Assembly (NCBI RefSeq): GCF_918698245.1
Contig: NZ_CAKKMS010000001.1
Location: 620,001-684,000, forward strand
Source: Pedobacter sp. Bi126
GTDB lineage: Bacteria > Bacteroidota > Bacteroidia > Sphingobacteriales > Sphingobacteriaceae
Direction: 5' to 3'
Length of the DNA stretch: 64,000 nt
Shown here: positions 39,252-47,188 of the stretch, piece by piece
Layout of the letters: every line of letters starts with the position of its first letter
Position numbering within the stretch: position 1 is the first letter of the stretch
The notes under the pieces: model-generated
The model's input: the letters and a program-made list of their open reading frames with translations, nothing else
Told to the model about the DNA's origin: nothing
The model's database searches: none
Made by a program: the position numbers and the translations under genes

Positions 39252-40298
39252 ATGAGAAAAGTATTAGCAATCGCTGTACTGTTTCTGGTAACAGGACAAT
39301 TATTTGCACAAAAAGTAAAATCAAATTCAGAAAAAATGAATACATCAAAAGAACATTATACATTCCAGCTCAGCGATAAAGTAACTCGTCAAAAAGTTAG
39401 CTTCAAAAACCGATATGGCATTACATTAAGCGGAGATTTATACATTCCAAAAAATATAGGAACCGAAAAATTATCGGCATTGGCAATCGGCGGACCTTTT
39501 GGAGCAGTAAAACAACAATCGTCAGGATTGTATGCCAATCAAATGGCAGAACGTGGTTTTGCTGTTGTGGCATTTGATCCATCTTACACCGGTGAAAGCG
39601 GTGGCGAGCCAAGAAATGTTGCTTCACCGGAAATCAACACTGAAGATTTCAGTGCCGCAATTGACTTTCTGGGATTACAGAAAAATGTAGACAGAAACAA
39701 AATAGGCATCATTGGAATTTGTGGATTTGGAGGTTTCGCATTGAATGCAACAGCAATTGATAAACGAGTAAAAGCGGTTGCCACTACGAGTTTGTACGAT
39801 ATGACCAGAGTAATGTCGAGGGGATACAATGATGTTGTGACGCTTGAGCAAAGAACCAAAACGCTGGAAGATTTAAGCCAGCAACGTTGGAAGGATGCCA
39901 AAGCCGGAAAACCTGCAGATGGTCCGAGAAATTTACCGGAAACATTGAAAGGCGATGAACCACAATTCGTTAAAGAATATTTCGATTATTATAGAACGCC
40001 GCGTGGTTTTCAGGTCAATTCAGTTAATTCAAACGGGGCCTGGCTGATTACCAATCCAATTTCATTTATGAATATGCCAATTTTAAGTTATGTGAAAGAA
40101 ATTTCGCCAAGGCCAATGCTAATGATTGCAGGAGAAAATGCACATTCAAGATATTTCAGTGAAGATATTTTCAAAATTGCGAATGAACCGAAAGAATTGA
40201 TTATTATTCCAAAAGCCGTTCATGTAGATTTGTATGATAAAGTAGATGTAATCCCTTTTGACAAATTGGATAGTTTCTTTAAAATTAATTTAAAGTAA
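39252..40298 (+). CDS. Secreted alpha/beta hydrolase with Cys nucleophile
   Basis: The frame opens at 39213 inside the cupin gene. The ATG at 39252 gives a signal peptide (MRKVLAIAVLFLVTGQLFAQ) right after the cupin stop, so it is chosen (348 residues). The alpha/beta-hydrolase core has its oxyanion segment at ALAIGGPFGAVK, the nucleophile elbow GICGFGG with C157 where most family members have Ser, an acid in the MLMIAGENAHSR region and the catalytic His in KAVHVDLYD. This layout resembles dienelactone-hydrolase-like and YcjY-like proteins. The substrate is unknown. It is the last gene of the AraC-led set. Confidence 0.88.
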   Translation: MRKVLAIAVLFLVTGQLFAQKVKSNSEKMNTSKEHYTFQLSDKVTRQKVSFKNRYGITLSGDLYIPKNIGTEKLSALAIGGPFGAVKQQSSGLYANQMAERGFAVVAFDPSYTGESGGEPRNVASPEINTEDFSAAIDFLGLQKNVDRNKIGIIGICGFGGFALNATAIDKRVKAVATTSLYDMTRVMSRGYNDVVTLEQRTKTLEDLSQQRWKDAKAGKPADGPRNLPETLKGDEPQFVKEYFDYYRTPRGFQVNSVNSNGAWLITNPISFMNMPILSYVKEISPRPMLMIAGENAHSRYFSEDIFKIANEPKELIIIPKAVHVDLYDKVDVIPFDKLDSFFKINLK

Positions 40299-40309
40299 TG
40301 AATGGTTAA

Positions 40310-40459
40310 AATACTTGTGCTACCAAACCTAGAGTTTTATTAACTGAAGAATACATCGATTCGGAGCTTTTAGATAACATGCCAATGGGTTTAATCGGTG
40401 TGTTCCCTATCAATGACAAATTCCAAAATCTGCGTCATCTCGTCCCGAGTAATGCATAG
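40310..40459 (+). pseudogene. Possible short gene remnant running into a repeat
   Basis: Between stops at 40307 and 40457 a plus-strand frame of about 49 codons looks coding (PRVLLTEEYIDSELLDNMPM, then GLIGVFPINDKFQ). It has no ATG before position 40379, and its end lies in the repeat at 40433. I do not recognise a family. It may be the decayed end of a lost gene or chance. Confidence 0.3.
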
Positions 40460-40491
40460 TGGCGAGATGACGATTCTTCCTCGACCTATCA
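40433..40491. repeat. REP-like dispersed repeat, copy 2
   Basis: A hairpin with perfect 10-bp arms CGTCATCTCG (40433-40442) and CGAGATGACG (40463-40472) is followed by ATGACGATTCTTC (40467-40479) and CCTATCA (40485-40491). The same two words in the same order and near-identical spacing flank the right arm of the element at 17259-17426, so the two are related copies. Confidence 0.7.
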
Positions 40492-40553
40492 ATTAACATA
40501 TAATTTAGGTTTACGGTGGTAAATTAATTTTTCAGCTATGACTGTACCTCCAA

Positions 40554-41309
40554 TTACTCCGATTTTGGATTTTTAGGAAATAGGGCGCGGTTAAATTCCA
40601 CGATCTCCTCATGTGAGGGTTGAGTAGTGCGTTCAGCGAATAGTTTAATCACAGAATCCCTAATTTGAGCAGCAACTTCCCTCACACCATCGTTGAGTGC
40701 CTGTTTCAGGTCCGATACATTTAATTCTGTACAATAAGCCGGAGTTCCTGGCTGGTGTCTCCATGAACTTTCCAAATTACCAGCATCAACCACATCAAAG
40801 CCTGCTTGGTCGATAAGTCCGGAGATAACTTTTTTTGCTTTTGGATCATCTCCTGATATAGCCATTGCTATACGCCCTGGTGCACCTTTAGATCTCCCCC
40901 CAAACGCAAGACTTTCTGCCAGCAGATTATTGAATGCTTTAATAACAGGGCACCCGATTTGTTCAGCAACCCACACGCTCTCCACTTTACCGTTCTTGAT
41001 TTCCTCGATGTCGGCATCGCGGAATGGATAGTAGTTGGACGTATCCACTATAATGGTATCTGGTGGCATTTCGTCAAATAAAGTTTTTGACAGGCCAGGA
41101 ATAGCTATGGTTGGCACTGATAGTACGACCATAGCTTTACCTTTAACAAGGTCTTTTAAGGGCGAAGGCAATGCACCTAATTCATTTGCCCGCTTTTCCA
41201 GTTCAACAAATTCAGCCGAATTGGTTACGAAAACCTGATGCCCTGCTGCAACCATTTTTTTCGCAATGGTACCTCCAATGGCACCTGTACCTATTATTCC
41301 TATTTTCAT
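40554..41309 (-). CDS. NADPH-dependent F420-reductase-like dinucleotide-binding protein
   Basis: This 251-residue protein has an N-terminal Rossmann domain (about 1-110) with GTGAIGG at 7-13 and AMVVLSVPTIAI. It continues with NYYPFRDADIEEI, CPVIKAFNNLLAESLAFGG and a C-terminal helical part. The layout matches the NADP oxidoreductase coenzyme-F420-dependent family (PF03807). In Bacteroidota, which lack F420 biosynthesis as far as I know, such proteins are likely plain NAD(P)H oxidoreductases. It is divergent from an HxlR regulator with a palindrome between them, so it is probably that regulator's target. Confidence 0.88.
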   Translation of the reverse strand: MKIGIIGTGAIGGTIAKKMVAAGHQVFVTNSAEFVELEKRANELGALPSPLKDLVKGKAMVVLSVPTIAIPGLSKTLFDEMPPDTIIVDTSNYYPFRDADIEEIKNGKVESVWVAEQIGCPVIKAFNNLLAESLAFGGRSKGAPGRIAMAISGDDPKAKKVISGLIDQAGFDVVDAGNLESSWRHQPGTPAYCTELNVSDLKQALNDGVREVAAQIRDSVIKLFAERTTQPSHEEIVEFNRALFPKNPKSE

Positions 41310-41474
41310 ATTTAGTATCTTTAATATTTGTTTTGATGTGTTATCAGATTATGGTAGCCTTTCCTTGAAGTCTTTTCATACCATATTGATTGATTAGAAG
41401 ATCAAAATTTCAATTTTTCGTTAATCCTTAACAATCAGCCTATTTCAAATAACTATTGCAAAGTTATCATATTT

Positions 41475-41510
41475 TACTTTCCTTTGTATAGTACTTTCCC
41501 AAAGGAAAGT
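41475..41510. promoter_or_regulatory. Predicted HxlR operator (locus 1)
   Basis: ACTTTCC at 41493-41499 and GGAAAGT at 41504-41510 form a perfect 7-bp inverted repeat with a 4-base spacer (CAAA). An extra half-site TACTTTCC sits at 41475-41482. The palindrome ends 23 bases before the HxlR start codon, between the two divergent genes. A similar CTATCC-AAAA-GGATAG site lies before the second HxlR gene. Confidence 0.65.
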
Positions 41511-41533
41511 GATATTATTTAAGGGATGAGACT

Positions 41534-41881
41534 ATGACCAAGAAGAAAGAACACTGTGACTGTTTGAATACCGTTAAGCCGGTAAGGGACGCGCTTGATG
41601 TAATCAGTGGCAAATGGAAACTGCCCATTATTATTTCGGTGGGTGTTGGTAATGATCGTTTTACAGACATACAGGAAAGCATTCCAGGGATAACTCCTAA
41701 AGTTTTGGCTAAAGAACTCAAGGACCTGGAGCAGCATAAACTATTAAAGCGTACCGTTTTAGATGGCTACCCCGTCAAAATCCTGTACACCCTGAAACCT
41801 TATGCAGATACCTTAACACCGATAATATATTCCTTAAAAGATTGGGGAATCAACCATAGAAAAGTAGTCACGAAAGATTAA
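41534..41881 (+). CDS. HxlR-family winged-helix regulator (locus 1)
   Basis: This 115-residue regulator has the HxlR core GKWKLPIIISV, ITPKVLAKELKDLEQHKLLKRTV and YTLKPYADTLTPIIYSLKDWG. Two Cys near the N-terminus (C8, C10) could sense thiol-reactive compounds, as in the YodB/HypR type, but the canonical Cys-Pro is replaced by CDCLNTV. It is divergent from the F420-reductase-like gene (224-base gap with the palindrome), so it probably controls both itself and that gene. Confidence 0.92.
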   Translation: MTKKKEHCDCLNTVKPVRDALDVISGKWKLPIIISVGVGNDRFTDIQESIPGITPKVLAKELKDLEQHKLLKRTVLDGYPVKILYTLKPYADTLTPIIYSLKDWGINHRKVVTKD

Positions 41882-42035
41882 TGCACTTAGCTGATGTTCG
41901 AAGTAGTTAAGCAGATCAAAAAGAGCATAATATTGGTCTAACGTAGAAACGTTTCATTATTACCTACTTTTGTATCACAATAGCTGTTAATAATTGATTG
42001 AAATTTGTCATCATCAAATATTAAATAATAATATA

Positions 42036-42854
42036 ATGACAAAAACGATTTTTATAACTGGCGCATCCCGCGGATTCGGCAGGATCTGGACAGAAGCATT
42101 TTTACAACGTGGTGATAATGTTGTTGCGGCTGTGCGCAACCCGGAAACATTGGCTGAACTTGCAAAGGAATTCCCTTCGAATCTATTGGTCTTAGAACTT
42201 GATGTAACCGATAGAGAGTTGAGTTTTGAATCGATCGAAATTGCAAAAAAACACTTTGGCCGTATCGATGTATTAATTAATAACGCAGGCTTCGGTCATG
42301 TTGGAGCTGTAGAAGAGTTGAGCGAGCAGGACGTGAGATCGCAGTTTGAAACGAATGTAATGGGTTCATTATGGACTGTACAGGCGGTCCTCCCTATTAT
42401 GCGCGAGCAAAAATCGGGGCACATCATTCAGCTTTCAAGTGCGCTGGGACTCAATACGGTATCATTGATGGGACTTTATAGTGCATCAAAATTCGCGGTC
42501 GAAGGCCTTACGGAAACATTGGCCGGCGAAGTGAGCGGTTTTGGCGTTAAGATAACCATACTGGAACCGGCTGGTTTCTCCACAGATTTTTTCGGCACCA
42601 ATTCACTTGCCTTAAGTGCAACTGTAAATGCTTACGATGAGATGAGAAAAGATTTTTATGAGCATGCCGGAGAGCAAGATTCCGGCAATCCTATTGCAAC
42701 TATCGGAGCGGTTCTAAAATTAGTTGATACTGAAAATCCGCCATTGAGGTTGCTACTGGGCAAGACTGCTTTTCCTTGGGTAAAATATACTTACGAAGAG
42801 CGCCTGAAAACATGGGAATCATGGCAGGACGTTTCTGTGGCAGCACATGGCTAA
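42036..42854 (+). CDS. Short-chain dehydrogenase/reductase (classical SDR)
   Basis: The frame opens at 41994. The ATG at 42036 puts the Rossmann fold at the N-terminus and is preferred (272 residues). The cofactor motif is GASRGFG (9-15), NNAG follows at about 82-85, and the catalytic residues are S134/S135 with Y148-x-x-x-K152 (YSASK). A basic residue after the Gly-rich motif suggests NADP. It reduces or oxidises an unknown carbonyl or hydroxyl. It is followed by a terminator hairpin and then an AraC gene that may regulate it. Confidence 0.93.
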   Translation: MTKTIFITGASRGFGRIWTEAFLQRGDNVVAAVRNPETLAELAKEFPSNLLVLELDVTDRELSFESIEIAKKHFGRIDVLINNAGFGHVGAVEELSEQDVRSQFETNVMGSLWTVQAVLPIMREQKSGHIIQLSSALGLNTVSLMGLYSASKFAVEGLTETLAGEVSGFGVKITILEPAGFSTDFFGTNSLALSATVNAYDEMRKDFYEHAGEQDSGNPIATIGAVLKLVDTENPPLRLLLGKTAFPWVKYTYEERLKTWESWQDVSVAAHG

Positions 42855-42870
42855 TAAAAGTTAACTTTAT

Positions 42871-42900
42871 AGGATCCGGATTTGCCGGGTTCTGTTTTTA
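42871..42900 (+). terminator. Rho-independent terminator after the SDR gene
   Basis: Arms AGGATCCGG (42871-42879) and CCGGGTTCT (42885-42893) pair over 9 positions with two G-U pairs around a 5-base loop, followed by GTTTTTA. It starts 17 bases after the SDR stop codon and just before the AraC start at 42914, so the two genes are probably separate transcripts or partly coupled. Confidence 0.65.
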
Positions 42901-42913
42901 TCACTGCTAAAAA

Positions 42914-43810
42914 ATGGATCACTTTAAAAAAATAAGCAAACTGCATGAAGCGCTTGGCGTTAACCCGCCAGAGCATCCGCTTTTTAGTGTGGCATACGGT
43001 GAGCGGGGCACCTGCGACGGAAATAATATACTCGAATTTTCTTCGGAATTTTACATCATAGGATTTAAGAAGCTGAAATCGGGCAGCATGCAATATGGGA
43101 AAACAAAATATGACCACGACCGTGGCTCGATGTCTTTTGTAAAGCCCCACCAAAAAGTTGCCTTTAAAAATGTCGAACTGGAAGAGAAAGGCTTTCTGAT
43201 TATTATCCATGAAGACTTCTTACCCGGAACTATCCTTTACCACGATATTAAGAAATATGGCTACTTCGATTATGAGGTGAATGAGGCCTTGCATCTCTCC
43301 CCTGCAGAGGAGGAAATTATCTGGAACTTGTATTTCAGCATTGATAAAGAATATCACAATAATACCGACGAACATAGCAAGGCCATCATAGTTAGCCATA
43401 TTGACGCCATGCTCAAATATGCACAGCGCTTTTATAAAAGACAGTTTATCAACCGTACACAATTATCCGGCTCAACAGTAACAAAGTTCAACGAATTACT
43501 TGCAGTTAATTTTGAAGAGCGGAAAACGAAAGAGATTGGACTTCCCACTGTTTCTTTAATGGCAGAAAAGCTGCATATATCTCCGCGCTATTTAACCGAT
43601 CTGCTAAAGGAAGAGACAGGAAAAACGGCATTAGAGCTAATCCACCTTTTCCTGATTGCTAAAGCTAAAAACCTATTGGTAGAAGGCGAATTGAATGTAT
43701 CAGAGATTTCGCATTTACTTGGTTTTGAAAACACGACCTATTTTTCCCGGCTGTTTAAAAAAGAAGTGGGAACATCACCCACGCAATTCAAAGACCACTT
43801 CCTAAATTAA
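42914..43810 (+). CDS. AraC-family transcriptional regulator
   Basis: This 298-residue regulator has an N-terminal cupin-like ligand part (about 25-140, SMSFVKPHQKVAF) and a C-terminal AraC domain (about 195-298, with SLMAEKLHISPRYLTDLLKE and ELNVSEISHLLGFENTTYFS followed by RLFKKEVG and SPTQF). It lies 59 bases after the SDR gene across a terminator-like hairpin. It most likely controls the SDR gene. The effector is unknown. Confidence 0.92.
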   Translation: MDHFKKISKLHEALGVNPPEHPLFSVAYGERGTCDGNNILEFSSEFYIIGFKKLKSGSMQYGKTKYDHDRGSMSFVKPHQKVAFKNVELEEKGFLIIIHEDFLPGTILYHDIKKYGYFDYEVNEALHLSPAEEEIIWNLYFSIDKEYHNNTDEHSKAIIVSHIDAMLKYAQRFYKRQFINRTQLSGSTVTKFNELLAVNFEERKTKEIGLPTVSLMAEKLHISPRYLTDLLKEETGKTALELIHLFLIAKAKNLLVEGELNVSEISHLLGFENTTYFSRLFKKEVGTSPTQFKDHFLN

Positions 43811-43994
43811 TAGCAACGTTGATACGCTAGCCTTCTTAATGTTATAATTAATCCCCCTTGAAAAAGTCTCGGCTGAGGGACTTGCAACAAGTAGCGCTAA
43901 ACGTTGATAGAGATTCTAATCTTAAATTATTAGTTTTCAGCAAAATCATCAAGGTTAAGTAAAACATACAATCATTTAAAAAAATATTTGTTTT

Positions 43995-44011
43995 ATTGAA
44001 CAGTGTTCAAT
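43995..44011. promoter_or_regulatory. Predicted TetR operator, copy 1
   Basis: ATTGAACAGTGTTCAAT is a perfect 17-base palindrome around a central G, in an AT-rich promoter-like stretch 89 bases before the TetR start codon. A near-copy with the same left flank TTTT lies at 44727-44743 before the TolC gene. Such paired sites are expected for a TetR protein that represses itself and its efflux operon. Confidence 0.75.
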
Positions 44012-44099
44012 ACATTTGTGCTGTCAATTAAAATGAGAAGCTGCAAATGAAAAAGTTATTTCCTTAATCAGGTTAATATCTTTATAAATTATTTTATCA

Positions 44100-44708
44100 A
44101 TGGGCATTACAGAAAGAAAGCAAAGAGAGAAGCAAGAAATGAGGCAGCGCATATTAAATGGTGCCAGAAAAGTATTTCTTCAGAACGGCTATGAGCAGAC
44201 CAGTATGCGCAACATCGCCACTGAGATCAGCTATAGTGCCGGGGTAATTTATTTCCATTTTAAAGATAAGGGTGAAATCTTTCAGGAACTCCATAAAGAG
44301 GGCTTTAGCCTGCTTCTTAAACAACTTCGGGTGCTGGATTCGGTTATAGCGCCATTTGAACGCCTAAAAGCCTCTGGACGTGCATTCATCCAGTTTGCCC
44401 AGGAGAATAAAGATTATTATAACCTCATGTTCCTGGTAGAAGAGCCGTTAAAAAATTCAGAAGAAAGCGGTTTCCAGATTGCAAAAGAAGCAATAAAGTA
44501 CCTGCATGACTTGGTATTAGAATGCCAACAGGCTGGCCGCTTTAAAGACATGGATTCAGAGTATCTTACATTTATGATCCTATCTGCTACTCATGGCATC
44601 TGTGCTCTTTTCTGCAAAGACAGAACTATGAGTTTTGAACACAAGACCAACAAGGAACTTATGGAGAATGGTTATGCATGTTTTGTTTCACTACTTGAGA
44701 AGGGTTAA
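44100..44708 (+). CDS. TetR/AcrR-family repressor of the efflux operon
   Basis: This 202-residue repressor has a TetR_N helix-turn-helix at about 15-62 (ILNGARKVFLQNGYEQTSMR; NIATEISYSAGVIYFHFKDK) and a helical ligand-binding C-terminal part. It is 44 bases upstream of the TolC gene, on the same strand, and matching palindromes precede both genes. It probably represses itself and the pump until an inducer binds. Confidence 0.94.
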   Translation: MGITERKQREKQEMRQRILNGARKVFLQNGYEQTSMRNIATEISYSAGVIYFHFKDKGEIFQELHKEGFSLLLKQLRVLDSVIAPFERLKASGRAFIQFAQENKDYYNLMFLVEEPLKNSEESGFQIAKEAIKYLHDLVLECQQAGRFKDMDSEYLTFMILSATHGICALFCKDRTMSFEHKTNKELMENGYACFVSLLEKG

Positions 44709-44726
44709 CCTTTTTTTTAATATTTT

Positions 44727-44743
44727 ATTGAACACTGTTTAAT
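44727..44743. promoter_or_regulatory. Predicted TetR operator, copy 2
   Basis: ATTGAACACTGTTTAAT differs from the palindrome at 43995-44011 at only two positions and keeps the TTTT left flank. It lies between the TetR stop and the TolC start (10 bases before the ATG), where a bound repressor would block the efflux operon. Confidence 0.72.
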
Positions 44744-44752
44744 TTTATTACA

Positions 44753-46126
44753 ATGATTAATTACATTCGAAACCTGCCTACTATTTACAGACTGACCGTC
44801 TTAAAGTGCTCAGTCATCTTACTCCCATTGGGGCTAAATGCCCAAAATCGTTTGGACGACTATATCGCACAGGGGCTAGCGTCAAATCAGAGCATCAAGG
44901 AGCAAAACTTCCTTTTGCAAAAGAACATCTATGCCCTTCAAGAGGCAAAAAGCATGTTCCTGCCCAGCGTAACTTTTTCTACAACTTACACGAAAGCCGA
45001 CGGAGGCAGAACAATTGATTTTCCTACAGGTGATCTTTTTAACGCCGCCTACTCCACGTTGAACCAGCTCACAGGAAGTAACTCTTTTCCCCAGCTCGAG
45101 AACCAGAGCATACTGCTTAATCCCGATAACTTCTACGATGCCAAGTTCCGCACCAGTCTTCCCATCCTAAATGCCGAACTCGTATATAACAAGCGGATCA
45201 AAGCACAACAGGTGGACTTGCAAAAAGCGGAAATACAGATGTATAAACGTGAACTGGTCAAAGAAATTAAAACGGCATATTACAACTATCTTAAAGCTAC
45301 CAATGCAATAAGGATTTACCAATCCTTTCTGAAACTGCTCGAAGAAGGTGAAAGGGTAAACCGGAAACTCTTTGAGAACAACAAAATCAACCGTACGGCT
45401 GTGATCCGCAGCCAGAACGAGGTATCAAAAATAAACGCATCACTTACCGCTGCTCAAAAAACAGAGGAATCTGCCCGTTATTATTTCAATTTTCTATTGA
45501 ACAGGCCATTAACGGATCCCATTCTGGCCGACGATGTTCCATTGCTGCCCGCCCAGGATAATTTATTGCTTAATGATGTGAATGGCCGCGAGGAACTGGC
45601 GAAGCTTGAGATTGCCAAAGGAATAAATAAAAACCTTACCGGCCTTGCCAAATCTTATCTCATACCTAAAGTTGGTACTTCGCTCGATCTGGGTTCTCAG
45701 TCCTTTGACTGGAAGTTTAACCAAAAAAGCAGATATTATCTATTGGGCGTTTCATTGGAATGGAACCTGTTTTCCTCAGGACGGAACAGTTATAAGATAA
45801 AACAGGCTATTGCCAGTGAACAAGCTGTATCGGCGCAGACCAATCATGTAACCCAGCAACTACTTACCGAACTGAATGTGCGCAGGGCAAACCTGCAAAG
45901 TGCTTCAGCTCAGTACCGGGCGGCCCAATCACAACTAAAAACCAGTCAGACCTATTATAATGACATGACCAAGCTCTATAAAGAGGGAATGGCCATTTAT
46001 ATAGAACTACTTGATGCCCAGAACCAATGGGTAGATGCCCAACTTCAATCCAACATTGCCCTATTCGACACCTGGATATCCCTTACCGCTATCCAACGTG
46101 CCAACGCCAGTTTCAACATACAATAA
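44753..46126 (+). CDS. TolC-family outer-membrane efflux protein
   Basis: This 457-residue protein has a signal peptide (about 1-30, ending LNAQ) and two OEP repeats rich in long coiled helices (about 35-240 and 255-455, with LLEEGERVNRKLFENNKINR and YYNDMTKLYKEGMAIYIELL). It forms the outer-membrane exit duct of a tripartite pump with the adaptor and RND protein encoded next. The adaptor gene starts five bases after its stop. Confidence 0.94.
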   Translation: MINYIRNLPTIYRLTVLKCSVILLPLGLNAQNRLDDYIAQGLASNQSIKEQNFLLQKNIYALQEAKSMFLPSVTFSTTYTKADGGRTIDFPTGDLFNAAYSTLNQLTGSNSFPQLENQSILLNPDNFYDAKFRTSLPILNAELVYNKRIKAQQVDLQKAEIQMYKRELVKEIKTAYYNYLKATNAIRIYQSFLKLLEEGERVNRKLFENNKINRTAVIRSQNEVSKINASLTAAQKTEESARYYFNFLLNRPLTDPILADDVPLLPAQDNLLLNDVNGREELAKLEIAKGINKNLTGLAKSYLIPKVGTSLDLGSQSFDWKFNQKSRYYLLGVSLEWNLFSSGRNSYKIKQAIASEQAVSAQTNHVTQQLLTELNVRRANLQSASAQYRAAQSQLKTSQTYYNDMTKLYKEGMAIYIELLDAQNQWVDAQLQSNIALFDTWISLTAIQRANASFNIQ

Positions 46127-46131
46127 ATATC

Positions 46132-47178
46132 ATGAAGAAGACACAACTCACACTTATTGCGCTTACATCACTATTGTTTGCCTGCAAAGAAAAACCGAAA
46201 AATACAAATCCTCTTGGCCAGCCAGATATCATTTCTGTAAAAGTTGCGCCCCTTTCCTCTTTTGGGGTAACAAATTCCATTCAGGTCACTGGATTAGTCG
46301 GCACTGAAAATGATGCCAATTATTCCTTCAAAATTGGTGGGGTAATCAGTAGCATCCTGGTAAATGAGGGACAATTTTTTAAAAAGGGGCAATTGCTGGC
46401 CACCCTGAATACCACCGAGATTGCAGCCGGTCTGGCCCAAGCGAATCTTGGTGTAGATAAGGCCGCTCGCGACTATGCCAGAGCAGTAAACCTTTATAAA
46501 GACAGCGTTTTTACGCTGGAACAGCTGCAGAACACCAAAACGGCATTGGATGTTGCAAAAAAAACAAGTGAGGCAACCGCCTTCAATCAGCGTTATGCCA
46601 GAATCTACGCGGCCTCTGATGGTTTTGTAACCAAAAAGGTTGCCAGTGTAGGCGAAGTGATTGGTGGCGGAATGCCGGTGCTGATGACGGGCTCAACCCA
46701 AAAAACTGACAGCTACCTGTTAAAGGTTGGGGTAACCGACCTGGAGTGGGCAGGAATCAGTGCAGGGCAACGGGCGGTTGTTTATCTTGATGGTTATCCC
46801 GAACAGCCATTCCAGGCAACGGTACTGCGTAAACTTCAATCGGCTGATGCCGCTATCGGATCTTTTCAGGTAGAGCTGAAGCTTCAGATGGGCAATCTGA
46901 AACCTGCAATTGGCATGTTTGGGAAGGCGGCAATCGAAACCAATGCTTCAGAAAACAGGACCGTGATCCCATTCAGTGCCCTTGTAGAGGCAGATGGAGA
47001 GACGGGTTACATCTTTACCCCTAAGGATGCAAACAGCGTTAGAAAAGTGCCTGTAACCATCCTGAAGTTTGACAATAAAAATGTTTACCTAAAAGATAAA
47101 CTGGAAGGAATAGATCGCATAGTTATTTCTAATAGCGCCTACCTCAACGAACAGTCCACCGTAAAAATTATCAAATAA
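46132..47178 (+). CDS. RND efflux periplasmic adaptor lipoprotein
   Basis: The frame opens at 46027 within tolC. The ATG at 46132 gives a lipoprotein signal (LLFAC-KEKP, C18) and is used (348 residues). It has the membrane-fusion layout: a barrel-sandwich/lipoyl half (GGVISSILVNEGQFFKKGQL), a short helical hairpin (KAARDYARAVNLYKDSVF), the second lipoyl half (ARIYAASDGFVTKKVASVGE), a beta-barrel and a membrane-proximal domain. It connects the RND pump to the TolC-like duct. The RND gene follows after 10 bases. Confidence 0.94.
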   Translation: MKKTQLTLIALTSLLFACKEKPKNTNPLGQPDIISVKVAPLSSFGVTNSIQVTGLVGTENDANYSFKIGGVISSILVNEGQFFKKGQLLATLNTTEIAAGLAQANLGVDKAARDYARAVNLYKDSVFTLEQLQNTKTALDVAKKTSEATAFNQRYARIYAASDGFVTKKVASVGEVIGGGMPVLMTGSTQKTDSYLLKVGVTDLEWAGISAGQRAVVYLDGYPEQPFQATVLRKLQSADAAIGSFQVELKLQMGNLKPAIGMFGKAAIETNASENRTVIPFSALVEADGETGYIFTPKDANSVRKVPVTILKFDNKNVYLKDKLEGIDRIVISNSAYLNEQSTVKIIK

Positions 47179-47188
47179 AAACCACGAG

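Noticed and set aside
43811..44099. Possible hairpin with AGTCTCGGCTGAGGGACT near 43866 and repeated AACGTTGATA words
   Set aside because: The stem is short and mismatched and the words are only 10 bases long; too weak to call a terminator or repeat element.
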